Source: Chloroflexota bacterium
GTDB taxonomy: Bacteria > Chloroflexota > Limnocylindria > Limnocylindrales > CSP1-4
NCBI GenBank assembly: GCA_021815005.1
Contig: JAKAHL010000031.1
Location: 1-11,568 of the forward strand
Direction: 5' to 3'
DNA length: 11,568 nucleotides
Shown here: positions 5,822 through 11,568 of the stretch, piece after piece
Layout of the letters: the number at the start of each line of letters is the position of its first letter
How positions within the stretch are numbered: position 1 is the first letter of the stretch
The notes under the pieces: generated by a model
Database searches by the model: none
Told to the model about the DNA's origin: nothing
The model's input: the letters and a program-made list of their open reading frames with translations, nothing else
Program-made: the position numbers and the translations under genes

Positions 5822-6346
5822 ATGACCGCGATGGCCTCCAGCACGAACCCCGCCCCGGCCCCGCTGCCGAATGCCGGCACGCGCGCGTCGGGCGAGACCG
5901 CGCCCCGGCGCAAGAAGCTGCTCCTCGCCACTGACCTCACCGACGCGTCGGCATCCGCCACCGACGAGGCGTTCGACCTGGCGGCCCAGCTCGACGCGTC
6001 GCTGCTCGTGGTGTCCGTGATCGACCCCGGCTCGCTGCTGATGCCGGGCGGGCGCTTCCGCGTGCGCGTGGACCAGGTCCGCGACCGGCGCGAGCAGCAG
6101 GCGCAGGCGCTCGTGGAGCGCGGGCGTCAGACCGGGATCGACGTGTCGTTCCTGATCTGGACCGGTGACCCGGGCGACATGATCGTCGAGGCGGCCGAGG
6201 CCGAACATGCCGACATGATCCTGGTGGGCAGCCACGGCCGCGGCGCGGTGGGCCGGCTGTTCCTGGGCAGCGTGTCGGAGCACGTCGTCCGCAACGCTCC
6301 CTGCCCGGTCCTGGTGGTCCGGCCGCGGGAGGCTCCCGCACCCTGA
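5822..6346 (+). CDS. Universal stress protein (UspA family, ATP-binding type)
   Basis: This 174-residue single-domain Usp has a 30-residue N-terminal extension rich in Ala, Pro and Thr before the first strand KKLLLATDLTD (31-41), where D38 is the usual adenine-pocket aspartate. The ATP-binding motif G-x2-G-x9-G-S is intact at 136-150 (GSHGRGAVGRLFLGS), and the closing strand CPVLVVRP is at 161-168. Such proteins bind ATP in the cytosol and support survival under growth arrest. Several belong to the DevR regulon in mycobacteria. It is transcribed away from the kinase-regulator operon across shared operator-like sites, which suggests it is a target of that pair. Starts at 5822 and 5831 (Met4) are both possible, and neither has a good Shine-Dalgarno. 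It ends 39 bp before a strong terminator hairpin. Confidence 0.92.
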   Translation: MTAMASSTNPAPAPLPNAGTRASGETAPRRKKLLLATDLTDASASATDEAFDLAAQLDASLLVVSVIDPGSLLMPGGRFRVRVDQVRDRREQQAQALVERGRQTGIDVSFLIWTGDPGDMIVEAAEAEHADMILVGSHGRGAVGRLFLGSVSEHVVRNAPCPVLVVRPREAPAP

Positions 6347-6384
6347 TCCCGGAGCGGCGTCCTGCCGCCAACCCGCATGTCCCG

Positions 6385-6421
6385 CCGACGCCCGGTCGAT
6401 TCTCCCCCGACCGGGCGTCGG
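6385..6421. terminator. Bidirectional terminator hairpin between convergent genes
   Basis: CCGACGCCCGGTCG (6385-6398) and CGACCGGGCGTCGG (6408-6421) are perfect 14-bp reverse complements around a 9-nt loop. The stem lies 39 bp after the usp stop and 43 bp after the stop of the minus-strand CoA-transferase subunit. It can serve both directions. There is no T-tract, as is common in very GC-rich genomes. Confidence 0.75.
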
Positions 6422-6463
6422 GTCGTCCGGGCCCCGGCCCAATGCCGGGTGCCAATCCCGGGC

Positions 6464-7243
6464 CTACTTCGCGTAGATGCCCTCGGGGTCCAGCTCCTCG
6501 CGGACGAGGCGCAGCTCCTCGGCCGTGGGCGGCGGGGTGGCCTGGAGGCTCGCGCTGATCTTGGGCTCCCACGCAATCGTGGCGCGCACCTCGTCCAGCG
6601 TGGCGCCCGGGTGCAGGAAGTCGAGCCGCATCTCGCCCGTCTCGTCGAAGTGCCAGATGCCGAGGTCCGTGACGACCACGGTCGGCCCACGCCCGTTCCA
6701 GCCGCCCGCCTTGCGGATCGCCTCGGACTGCTCGGCCCCGCCGAGGTTGCCGGGCGAGGTCCGGAAGTCGATCTCCCTGACGAAGCTGCGCGCGGACTGG
6801 CGCATGATCACGAACACCTCGCGGGCGTTGATCGCGATCTCGCAGGCGCCGCCGGAACCGGGCAGCCTAGTCTTGGGCGCGTCGTAGGCGCCGATGACCG
6901 TGGTGTTGATGTTGCCGAACCGATCGATCTGCGCCGCGCCGAGGAACCCCACGTCGATCAGCCCGCGCTGGAGGTAGTAGGCGAACAGCTCCCACATCGA
7001 GACCACGGCCGTGGCGCCCGTGACGATCGTGGGGTCTCCGATGGACAGCGGCAGCCGCGCGGGCCGGGCGCCGAACACGCCCGCCTCGTAGACCATCTCG
7101 AGGTCCGGGGCAACCGTGCGCTGGGCAAGGTTGACCGCGATGTTGGGCAGGCCGACGCCCACGAAGCAGACGTGCTGGCCGGCGAGCTCGCGCGCCGCGG
7201 CCACGATCATCATCTCGCTCCGGGTGAAGCCGAGGTCGCTCAT
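6464..7243 (-). CDS. CoA-transferase subunit B (glutaconate CoA-transferase family)
   Basis: This 259-residue protein is the beta-type subunit of a two-chain class I CoA-transferase. Features are VGVGLPNIAVNLAQ at 28-41, YEAGVFGARP at 52-61, IGDPTIVTGA at 68-77, and LGAAQIDRFGNINTT at 101-115. E53 in YEAG aligns with the catalytic glutamate (E54) of Acidaminococcus glutaconate CoA-transferase beta subunit, which forms the enzyme-CoA thioester. Its presence favours transfer over the hydrolase chemistry of IpdAB-type relatives. The ATG at 7241-7243 overlaps the subunit A stop by 4 bp (ATGA), with GGGAG 6 nt upstream, so the subunits are translationally coupled. It is the last gene of the operon and ends at the 14-bp hairpin. 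The substrate could be glutaconate, 3-oxoacids or a ring-cleavage acid; the sequence does not decide. Confidence 0.9.
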   Translation of the reverse strand: MSDLGFTRSEMMIVAAARELAGQHVCFVGVGLPNIAVNLAQRTVAPDLEMVYEAGVFGARPARLPLSIGDPTIVTGATAVVSMWELFAYYLQRGLIDVGFLGAAQIDRFGNINTTVIGAYDAPKTRLPGSGGACEIAINAREVFVIMRQSARSFVREIDFRTSPGNLGGAEQSEAIRKAGGWNGRGPTVVVTDLGIWHFDETGEMRLDFLHPGATLDEVRATIAWEPKISASLQATPPPTAEELRLVREELDPEGIYAK

Positions 7244-8166
7244 CGGTAGCTCCCGTAGTCCACCGAGCCCGACGGGGCCGGGCCGGGTCGCAGGGACGCG
7301 ATCCGCTCGGCGCCCAGCTTCTCGACGTACGCGGCGCGGTCAGGCAGGCCGTAGACCCACTCGCGCAGCCAGGCCTGGACCTTCTCCTCGTCACGGCTGA
7401 TGGGGTCCCAGTCGAGGTAGAAGCGGTTGTCGCGGTCGTAGGCGCCCTGGACGTACGAGGGGTGCGCGCCGTACGGCTCGACGACCACCGCGTCCACGAT
7501 GACCCCGGGGATCACCGTGCGGTTGGGGTCCGCGCGGACGACGCTCTCGTCCACCAGCTCCTCCACCACGACGATCACGCGGTCCGCGGCGAAGGCCGCC
7601 TCCTTCTGCGCGCCGAGCAGACCCCAGATCTGCGTGTTGCCGTTCGCGTCCGCGCGCTGGGCGTGGATGATCGACACGTCCGGGTTGAGCGGCGGGACGG
7701 CGTAGACGACCTCGTCCGAGAACGGCGACTTGATGGGCCGGATCAGCGGGTTGGCCTTGGGCAGGTCCGTCTCGAAGTACGACCGCAGCGGCATGAACGG
7801 CAGGTTGGCGGCGCCGGCCGTGTAGCGCGCCACCATGCCGAAGTGGCTGTACTCCTCGATCTCGAGGGGCCGCTCCCCCGCCAGCGAGGCCGGCTCGATC
7901 CGGCGCCGGATGGCGTTCAGGCCGCCCACGCCGGGGTTGCCGAGCCACGAGAAGATGAGCTTGCGGGCGACGCCGCCCGCGATCATCTGGTCGTAGATGA
8001 CGTCCGGGGTCATCCGCGCGAGCACCAGGTCGCGCTTCCGCTGGCGGACGATCTCGTGACCGGCGGAGAAGCCGATCAGGTGGGTGAAGCCCTCGATGGC
8101 CACGGTGTCGCCGTCGCGGACGATCGCCGCGACGGCGTCATGCATCGAGGCGACCTTGCCCGGCAT
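7240..8166 (-). CDS. CoA-transferase subunit A (glutaconate CoA-transferase family)
   Basis: This 308-residue protein is the alpha-type partner of the downstream subunit B, close to the roughly 300-320 residues of GctA-type chains. Family features are a start with VASMHDAVAAIVRDGDTVAIEGFTHL (split here by family position, residues 5-30), the loop SWLGNPGVGG at 73-82, SDEVVYAVPPLNPDVSIIHA (150-169), RADANGNTQIWG (171-182), and VVEELV (200-205). The catalytic glutamate is supplied by subunit B. The open frame runs upstream, but the ATG at 8166 is preferred because a full AGGAGG lies 7 nt before it and upstream sequence is low-complexity Arg/Pro. It follows the aminotransferase by 43 bp on the same strand and overlaps subunit B by 4 bp. 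Cytosolic; no signal peptide. The family call is firm, the substrate unknown. Confidence 0.9.
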   Translation of the reverse strand: MPGKVASMHDAVAAIVRDGDTVAIEGFTHLIGFSAGHEIVRQRKRDLVLARMTPDVIYDQMIAGGVARKLIFSWLGNPGVGGLNAIRRRIEPASLAGERPLEIEEYSHFGMVARYTAGAANLPFMPLRSYFETDLPKANPLIRPIKSPFSDEVVYAVPPLNPDVSIIHAQRADANGNTQIWGLLGAQKEAAFAADRVIVVVEELVDESVVRADPNRTVIPGVIVDAVVVEPYGAHPSYVQGAYDRDNRFYLDWDPISRDEEKVQAWLREWVYGLPDRAAYVEKLGAERIASLRPGPAPSGSVDYGSYR

Positions 8167-8173
8167 GGGCGGT

Positions 8174-8179
8174 CCTCCT
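8174..8179 (-). promoter_or_regulatory. Consensus Shine-Dalgarno (AGGAGG) of CoA-transferase subunit A
   Basis: AGGAGG on the minus strand is spaced 7 nt from the ATG at 8166. It is the best ribosome-binding site in the window and decides the start over the longer open frame reaching 8280. Confidence 0.8.
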
Positions 8180-8209
8180 GGCGCTGCGCTGCGGGGTGGG
8201 TGGGCGCGG

Positions 8210-9568
8210 TCAGCCGGCCGCCTCGACACCCGGTGCGGCCAGGCCCTCGGCCACCTCCTCGGCCACCTCGGCGGCGGCATGGCGGCGGTTCACGGCAACG
8301 GCCTCAACCGATTCGGCGAACAGGCGGACCGCGGTGGCGGCCTCCGACTCCGACACGACCAGCGGGGGCGACATCCGCACGCAGTCGTCGCCGGCCTCGA
8401 GCACGAGCAGGCCGCGATCGAACGCCTGCATCTGCACGGCCTCCGCCGTCTCGCCCGAGTCGAACTCGATGCCGATCATCAGGCCCTTGCCGCGGACGTC
8501 CCGGACGAGGCCCGGGAAGCGGTCCACCAGCGGCTTGAGGCCGTCCATGATCTCCCGGCCCCGCACGCCGGCGTTGGCGATCAGGCCGCCCTCGAGCAGC
8601 TTGATGGTCTCGAGCAGCGCGGCCAGCGCCACCGGGTTGCCGCCGTACGTGCTGCCGTGGGCCCCGGGGCCCCAGGTCATGACCTCGTCCCTGGCGATCA
8701 TCGCGCCGACGGGCATGCCCGAGCCGATCCCCTTGGCGGTGAGCAGGATGTCCGGCTCGACGTCCCAGTGCTGGATCGCCCACATCTTGCCGGTGCGGCC
8801 GGCCCCGGACTGGACCTCGTCGGCGATGAGCAGGATGCCGTGGCGGTCGCACAGCTCGCGGAGGCGGGGCAGGAACTCCGGCTCCGGGACGACGTAGCCG
8901 CCCTCGCCCTGGATGGGCTCCACGATGATCGCGGCGAACTCGTCGGCGGGCATCAGGCGCTTGAACACGCGGTTCTCGATCTCGTCGAGACCGGCCATGC
9001 CGTACGGGACGTGGTAGACGCCCGGCAGCATCGGGCCGAAGTGCGCGTGGTACTTCGCCTTGGACGCGGTCAGGCTGACGGCGCCCATCGTCCGGCCGTG
9101 GAAGGCGCCGAGGAACGCGATGACGTTCTGGCGCTTGGTGTGGTAGCGGGCGAGCTTGAGACCGGCCTCGACCGCCTCCGCGCCGGAGTTGCCGATGAAC
9201 ACGCGCGACTTGCCGCGCATCGGCGCGATGCGGGCGAGCTCCGCGGCGGCGGTCGCGTAGATGGGCAGGTAGAAGTCGCTCGCGCTGAAGTGCTGGAGCT
9301 CGGCGGCCTGCGCCTGGATGGCCGCCACGACGGCCGGGTGGCTGTGGCCCGTGGAGTTGACCGCGATGCCGGCGGCGAAGTCCAGGAACACGTTGCCGTC
9401 GATGTCCTCGATCCGGCAGCCGAGACCGCGGGCCGGGACGATCGGGTAGGCGCGCGGCAGCGACGGACTCGTCCAGGCGTGGTCGAACTCGATGTGCGCG
9501 CGGGCCTTGGGACCCGGCAGGGCGGTCACGATGTCCGGCACGGGTCGCGCCTGAAGCGGCGTCGTCAT
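8210..9568 (-). CDS. Class III PLP aminotransferase (acetylornithine/4-aminobutyrate aminotransferase family)
   Basis: This 452-residue PLP enzyme has every class III landmark: DGNVFLDFAAGIAVNSTGHSHP-type entry (57-78), GNSGAEAVE at 126-134 for phosphate binding, FHGRT at 156-160, EPIQGEGG at 217-224, ADEVQSG at 249-255 with D250 contacting the pyridine nitrogen, Schiff-base lysine K279 in TAKGIGSGMP, and T307 of the partner chain. The N-terminus (IEFDHAWTSPSLPRAYPIVP) recalls the archaeal and Chloroflexota broad-specificity branch, which includes ornithine, 4-aminobutyrate and amino-acid racemising members. A 30-residue Ala/Glu-rich tail follows the fold. The ATG at 9568 has GAGG 7 nt upstream. 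It is first in an operon with both CoA-transferase subunits, suggesting amino-acid catabolism rather than arginine synthesis. Exact substrate unresolved. Confidence 0.9.
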   Translation of the reverse strand: MTTPLQARPVPDIVTALPGPKARAHIEFDHAWTSPSLPRAYPIVPARGLGCRIEDIDGNVFLDFAAGIAVNSTGHSHPAVVAAIQAQAAELQHFSASDFYLPIYATAAAELARIAPMRGKSRVFIGNSGAEAVEAGLKLARYHTKRQNVIAFLGAFHGRTMGAVSLTASKAKYHAHFGPMLPGVYHVPYGMAGLDEIENRVFKRLMPADEFAAIIVEPIQGEGGYVVPEPEFLPRLRELCDRHGILLIADEVQSGAGRTGKMWAIQHWDVEPDILLTAKGIGSGMPVGAMIARDEVMTWGPGAHGSTYGGNPVALAALLETIKLLEGGLIANAGVRGREIMDGLKPLVDRFPGLVRDVRGKGLMIGIEFDSGETAEAVQMQAFDRGLLVLEAGDDCVRMSPPLVVSESEAATAVRLFAESVEAVAVNRRHAAAEVAEEVAEGLAAPGVEAAG

Positions 9569-9950
9569 GGGTGATCCTCGGCGGTGGCATGCGACCGGCG
9601 CGCCGAGGCGCCTGGCGCATACAGGTTATGCAGACTGCATACCACTCTACCAGAGCGGCGGGGCCCGACGAGCGTCGAATGGCCCGCCCGCGGCCCGGTC
9701 CCGGACCGCGCGACGAGGCTGGTGCCAGCGCTGCCACGGCCGCGAGGACGACGTCCTGAGGCCGGCGCGCGTTCCAATTGCCGGCGCACGAACAACGAGG
9801 GCGGTACGTTCTCCGGTACCACATAGTCGTTCTGGCCCACATCCGGCCAGGCCTTCGCCCTTGACCCTAGAGGGGATCGTGCCGACTCCTCCCCCGCGGG
9901 GCCGACGCGTCGCTGCCGTGCCGCCAGCCCCCGACCGAGGTCCGACTCGC
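9569..9950. other. Divergent intergenic region between aminotransferase and protease genes
   Basis: These 382 bp hold no convincing gene. Near the aminotransferase is the dyad cluster at 9617-9642. A less GC-rich patch at about 9773-9835 contains GGTAC (9803-9807) and GTACC (9816-9820) as a small inverted repeat. TTGACC at 9861-9866 could be a -35 for the protease, but no matching -10 is visible 16-18 bp downstream. A 91-codon minus-strand frame (9565-9840) was considered and not accepted. Confidence 0.55.
9617..9642. promoter_or_regulatory. Operator-like GCATAC / TATGC dyad cluster upstream of the aminotransferase operon
   Basis: Three copies of one half-site are packed into 26 bp: GCATAC at 9617-9622, its inverse TATGC at 9627-9631, and GCATAC at 9637-9642. 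The inner dyad is ATGCA-gac-TGCAT (9628-9640), flanked by GGT on one side and ACC on the other, a form common in GntR-type operators. It lies 49-74 bp upstream of the aminotransferase ATG, in a local AT-rich pocket where the promoter should be. No regulator gene is in the window. Repression relieved by a substrate of the operon is inferred. Confidence 0.5.
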
Positions 9951-11568
9951 ATGAAGGTCCGCCTGCGCCGATTACCCGTCTCCTTCGCCGCCGTGGCGCT
10001 GTCGGCGCTCCTGGCGCTCGGCCTGCTGCCGATCCCGGGCACGGCGCCGCTGTCGGTCCTCGCCGCCGACAACGCGGCCTACGGCGGGCGGCTGGTCGTC
10101 CTCTGGCGCGGCACCCCGTCGGCCTCCGCCGCGTCCGCCGACGGCGGCGCGACGGTGTCGGTGTCGTCGGTCGGCCGGCGCTCGGTCGTCACCACAGCAG
10201 GCGGCGAGTCGCCCGCGACGGTCGCCGCACGCCTGCGGGCCGACCCGCGCGTGGCCGCGGTGGTGCCCGACGCGCCCGTGTACGCGGCTGGCTGGCCGAC
10301 CGACGGCACGACGCCCCCGGACGACACCTACTACGCGGGCTACCAGCAGGACCTGCCGCTGATCGGCGTCCCGGCCGCCTGGCAGTCGACGACCGGCTCG
10401 CCCTCGGTCACGGTCGCGGTTCTCGACACCGGCGTCGACGAGGCCCACGAGGACCTCGCGGGCGCCGCATTCGTGGCCCCGATGAACGAGGTCGCCACCC
10501 TGGCCGACGGGGTCACCCCGAACCCGGCCTACCACACCGCCGACGTGACCGACGACAACGGCCACGGAACCCACGTCACCGGCACCATCGCCGCGCGGGC
10601 GAACAACGGCAAGGGGATCGCGGGCATCGCCCCCGGCGTGTCGGTCATGCCGGTCAAGGTGCTCGGCTCGAACGGCACGGGCTCGTGGTCGGGCATCCTC
10701 GACGGGGTGGACTGGGCCCGGACCCACGGCGCCAGGGTCATCAGCCTGAGCCTCGGCAGCACCCTCGACCCGTCGTGGGTGTCGTTCTCCCAGCCCACCT
10801 TCGACGCCGCCTGGGCGGCCGGGATCACGGTCGTCGCCGCCGCCGGCAACGACGGGACCAGCGCGCTCTCCTACCCGGCGTCGTTCAACCACGTGATCAG
10901 CGTGGCCGCGACCGACAACACCGCGACCGCCGCCTCGTTCTCCCAGTACAACGCCGCCGTCGACATCGCCGCCCCGGGCGTCAACACCGCCTCGACCACC
11001 GACAACGGCGGCTACGGCACCATGTCCGGCACCAGCATGGCGACCCCGCACGTCGCCGCCGTGGCCGCGCTGCTCCTGTCCGCCCACCCGTCCTGGACCC
11101 CGGCCGACGTCGAGGCCGCGATCGAGACGACGGCGACCGACGAGGGCGCGCCCGGCCGCGACGACCACTACGGCTGGGGCCTTGTCAACGCCGGCGCCGC
11201 GATGTCCTACCGCGTGCCGCAGACCGTCTCCTTCACCTCGTCCGCCCCGTCGTCCGCGAAGGTCGGCGACACCTACGCCGCGGCCGCGACCGCGACCAGC
11301 GGCCTGGCCGCGACCATCACGGCCGACGCCGCCTCCGGCGGCGCCTGCTCGGTCTCCGGCACGACCGTGACCATGGTCGCGTCCGGCACCTGCGTCCTCG
11401 ACGCCGACCAGCCGGGCGACACCGACTGGGCCGCCGCCCAGACCGCACAGCAGTCGTTCGCGGTCGCGGACGCGGCGCCCACGGCCACGCCGACCCCGGA
11501 CCCGACGGCCACGCCGACCCCGGACCCGACGGCCACGCCGGCGCCCACGGCCACGCCGGCCCCGACGG
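9951..11568 (+). CDS. Secreted subtilisin-like S8 serine protease (3' end outside window)
   Basis: The frame runs to the right edge, giving 539 residues without a stop. Residues 1-39 form a Sec signal peptide: basic MKVRLRR, a hydrophobic core, and likely cleavage after VLA or VLAA. Residues about 45-112 fit an I9-type propeptide, ending in RVAAVVPDAPVYA. The S8 catalytic domain (about 130-415) has D159 in AVLDTGVD, H205 in NGHGTHVTG, oxyanion N300 in AAAGND, and nucleophile S362 in GTSMATPH. After it comes an Ig-like/Big-type module (424-506; QTVSFTS start, CSVSG and GTCVLDADQPGD) with two cysteines, then a Thr-Pro-Ala-Asp repeat tail. The mature enzyme should be extracellular or wall-attached; the tail resembles linkers before a further C-terminal domain. 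The ATG at 9951 is chosen because the signal peptide begins there and GAGG lies about 11 nt upstream. No partner gene is visible. Confidence 0.93.
   Translation, partial: MKVRLRRLPVSFAAVALSALLALGLLPIPGTAPLSVLAADNAAYGGRLVVLWRGTPSASAASADGGATVSVSSVGRRSVVTTAGGESPATVAARLRADPRVAAVVPDAPVYAAGWPTDGTTPPDDTYYAGYQQDLPLIGVPAAWQSTTGSPSVTVAVLDTGVDEAHEDLAGAAFVAPMNEVATLADGVTPNPAYHTADVTDDNGHGTHVTGTIAARANNGKGIAGIAPGVSVMPVKVLGSNGTGSWSGILDGVDWARTHGARVISLSLGSTLDPSWVSFSQPTFDAAWAAGITVVAAAGNDGTSALSYPASFNHVISVAATDNTATAASFSQYNAAVDIAAPGVNTASTTDNGGYGTMSGTSMATPHVAAVAALLLSAHPSWTPADVEAAIETTATDEGAPGRDDHYGWGLVNAGAAMSYRVPQTVSFTSSAPSSAKVGDTYAAAATATSGLAATITADAASGGACSVSGTTVTMVASGTCVLDADQPGDTDWAAAQTAQQSFAVADAAPTATPTPDPTATPTPDPTATPAPTATPAPT
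11481..11568 (+). repeat. In-frame tandem repeat encoding the protease Thr-Pro tail
   Basis: Two exact 24-bp units (11481-11504 and 11505-11528, encoding TATPTPDP) are followed by two near-identical 18-bp units (11529-11546 and 11547-11564, encoding TATPAP) and a further partial unit at the edge. All units begin ACGGCCACGCCG. Unit lengths are multiples of three, so copy-number change keeps the frame. The array continues past the window. Confidence 0.9.

Noticed and set aside
8084..9574. Plus-strand open frame of 496 codons and a minus-strand frame of 512 codons (8304-9842) over the aminotransferase
   Set aside because: Both are low-complexity shadows of a gene with complete class III aminotransferase motifs.
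9565..9840. 91-codon minus-strand frame starting MGQNDYVVPENVPP
   Set aside because: The first 20 residues look protein-like, but the rest degenerates into Arg/Gly/Pro, it runs across the dyad cluster, and it overlaps the start of the aminotransferase. No motif or ribosome-binding site supports it.
9972..11168. Minus-strand open frame of 398 codons
   Set aside because: It is antisense to the S8 protease and consists largely of Gly/Arg/Val/Asp runs produced by the GCC/GTC-rich coding strand.
1..11568. tRNA, rRNA, CRISPR array, insertion sequence or phage genes
   Set aside because: No regularly spaced repeats, transposase motifs, terminal inverted repeats, cloverleaf or rRNA-like stretches were seen on either strand by eye.

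Overview
This is an 11.6 kb, very GC-rich bacterial window with GTG as well as ATG starts, strong third-position G/C bias and long spurious open frames antisense to nearly every gene. No rRNA, tRNA, insertion sequence, phage gene or CRISPR array is visible. The gene content suggests a free-living Chloroflexota or Actinomycetota chromosome: a DevS/DevR-like two-component pair, a bacterial homologue of archaeal cyclic 2,3-diphosphoglycerate synthetase, class I CoA-transferases, and a secreted subtilase with a Thr-Pro-rich tail. The phylum is an inference from gene types.

Layout, left to right. (1) 2-205 (+): C-terminal end of a medium-chain zinc alcohol dehydrogenase. (2) 233-1570 (-): cyclic-2,3-diphosphoglycerate synthetase-like P-loop protein. 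(3) 1571-1905: a gap holding two strong hairpins and a palindrome. (4) 1906-3180 (-): acetyl-CoA hydrolase / 4-hydroxybutyrate CoA-transferase family protein. (5) 3331-4002 and 3995-5614 (-): NarL/LuxR-type response regulator and GAF histidine kinase, overlapping by 8 bp and closely resembling mycobacterial DevR (DosR) and DevS (DosS). (6) 5615-5821: divergent control region with two operator-like dyads and a probable leaderless kinase promoter. (7) 5822-6346 (+): universal stress protein. (8) 6385-6421: perfect 14-bp hairpin between convergent genes. (9) 9568 down to 6464 (-): operon of a class III aminotransferase followed by the two subunits of a glutaconate-type CoA-transferase. (10) 9569-9950: divergent gap with a GCATAC/TATGC dyad cluster. 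(11) 9951 to the right edge (+): secreted S8 protease, cut off by the window.

Two functional modules stand out. The first is a sensor-regulator-effector set: kinase and regulator face a universal stress protein across shared operator-like sites. The regulator has the same DNA-contact residues as DevR, and the kinase has a histidine where DevS binds haem, so an oxygen, NO, CO or redox-responsive dormancy-type circuit is plausible. The second is a catabolic module: the aminotransferase would make an oxo-acid, and the two-subunit CoA-transferase would activate a carboxylic acid to its CoA ester. The separate single-chain CoA-transferase and the alcohol dehydrogenase are compatible with amino-acid or hydroxy-acid breakdown, but nothing in the sequence fixes the substrates.
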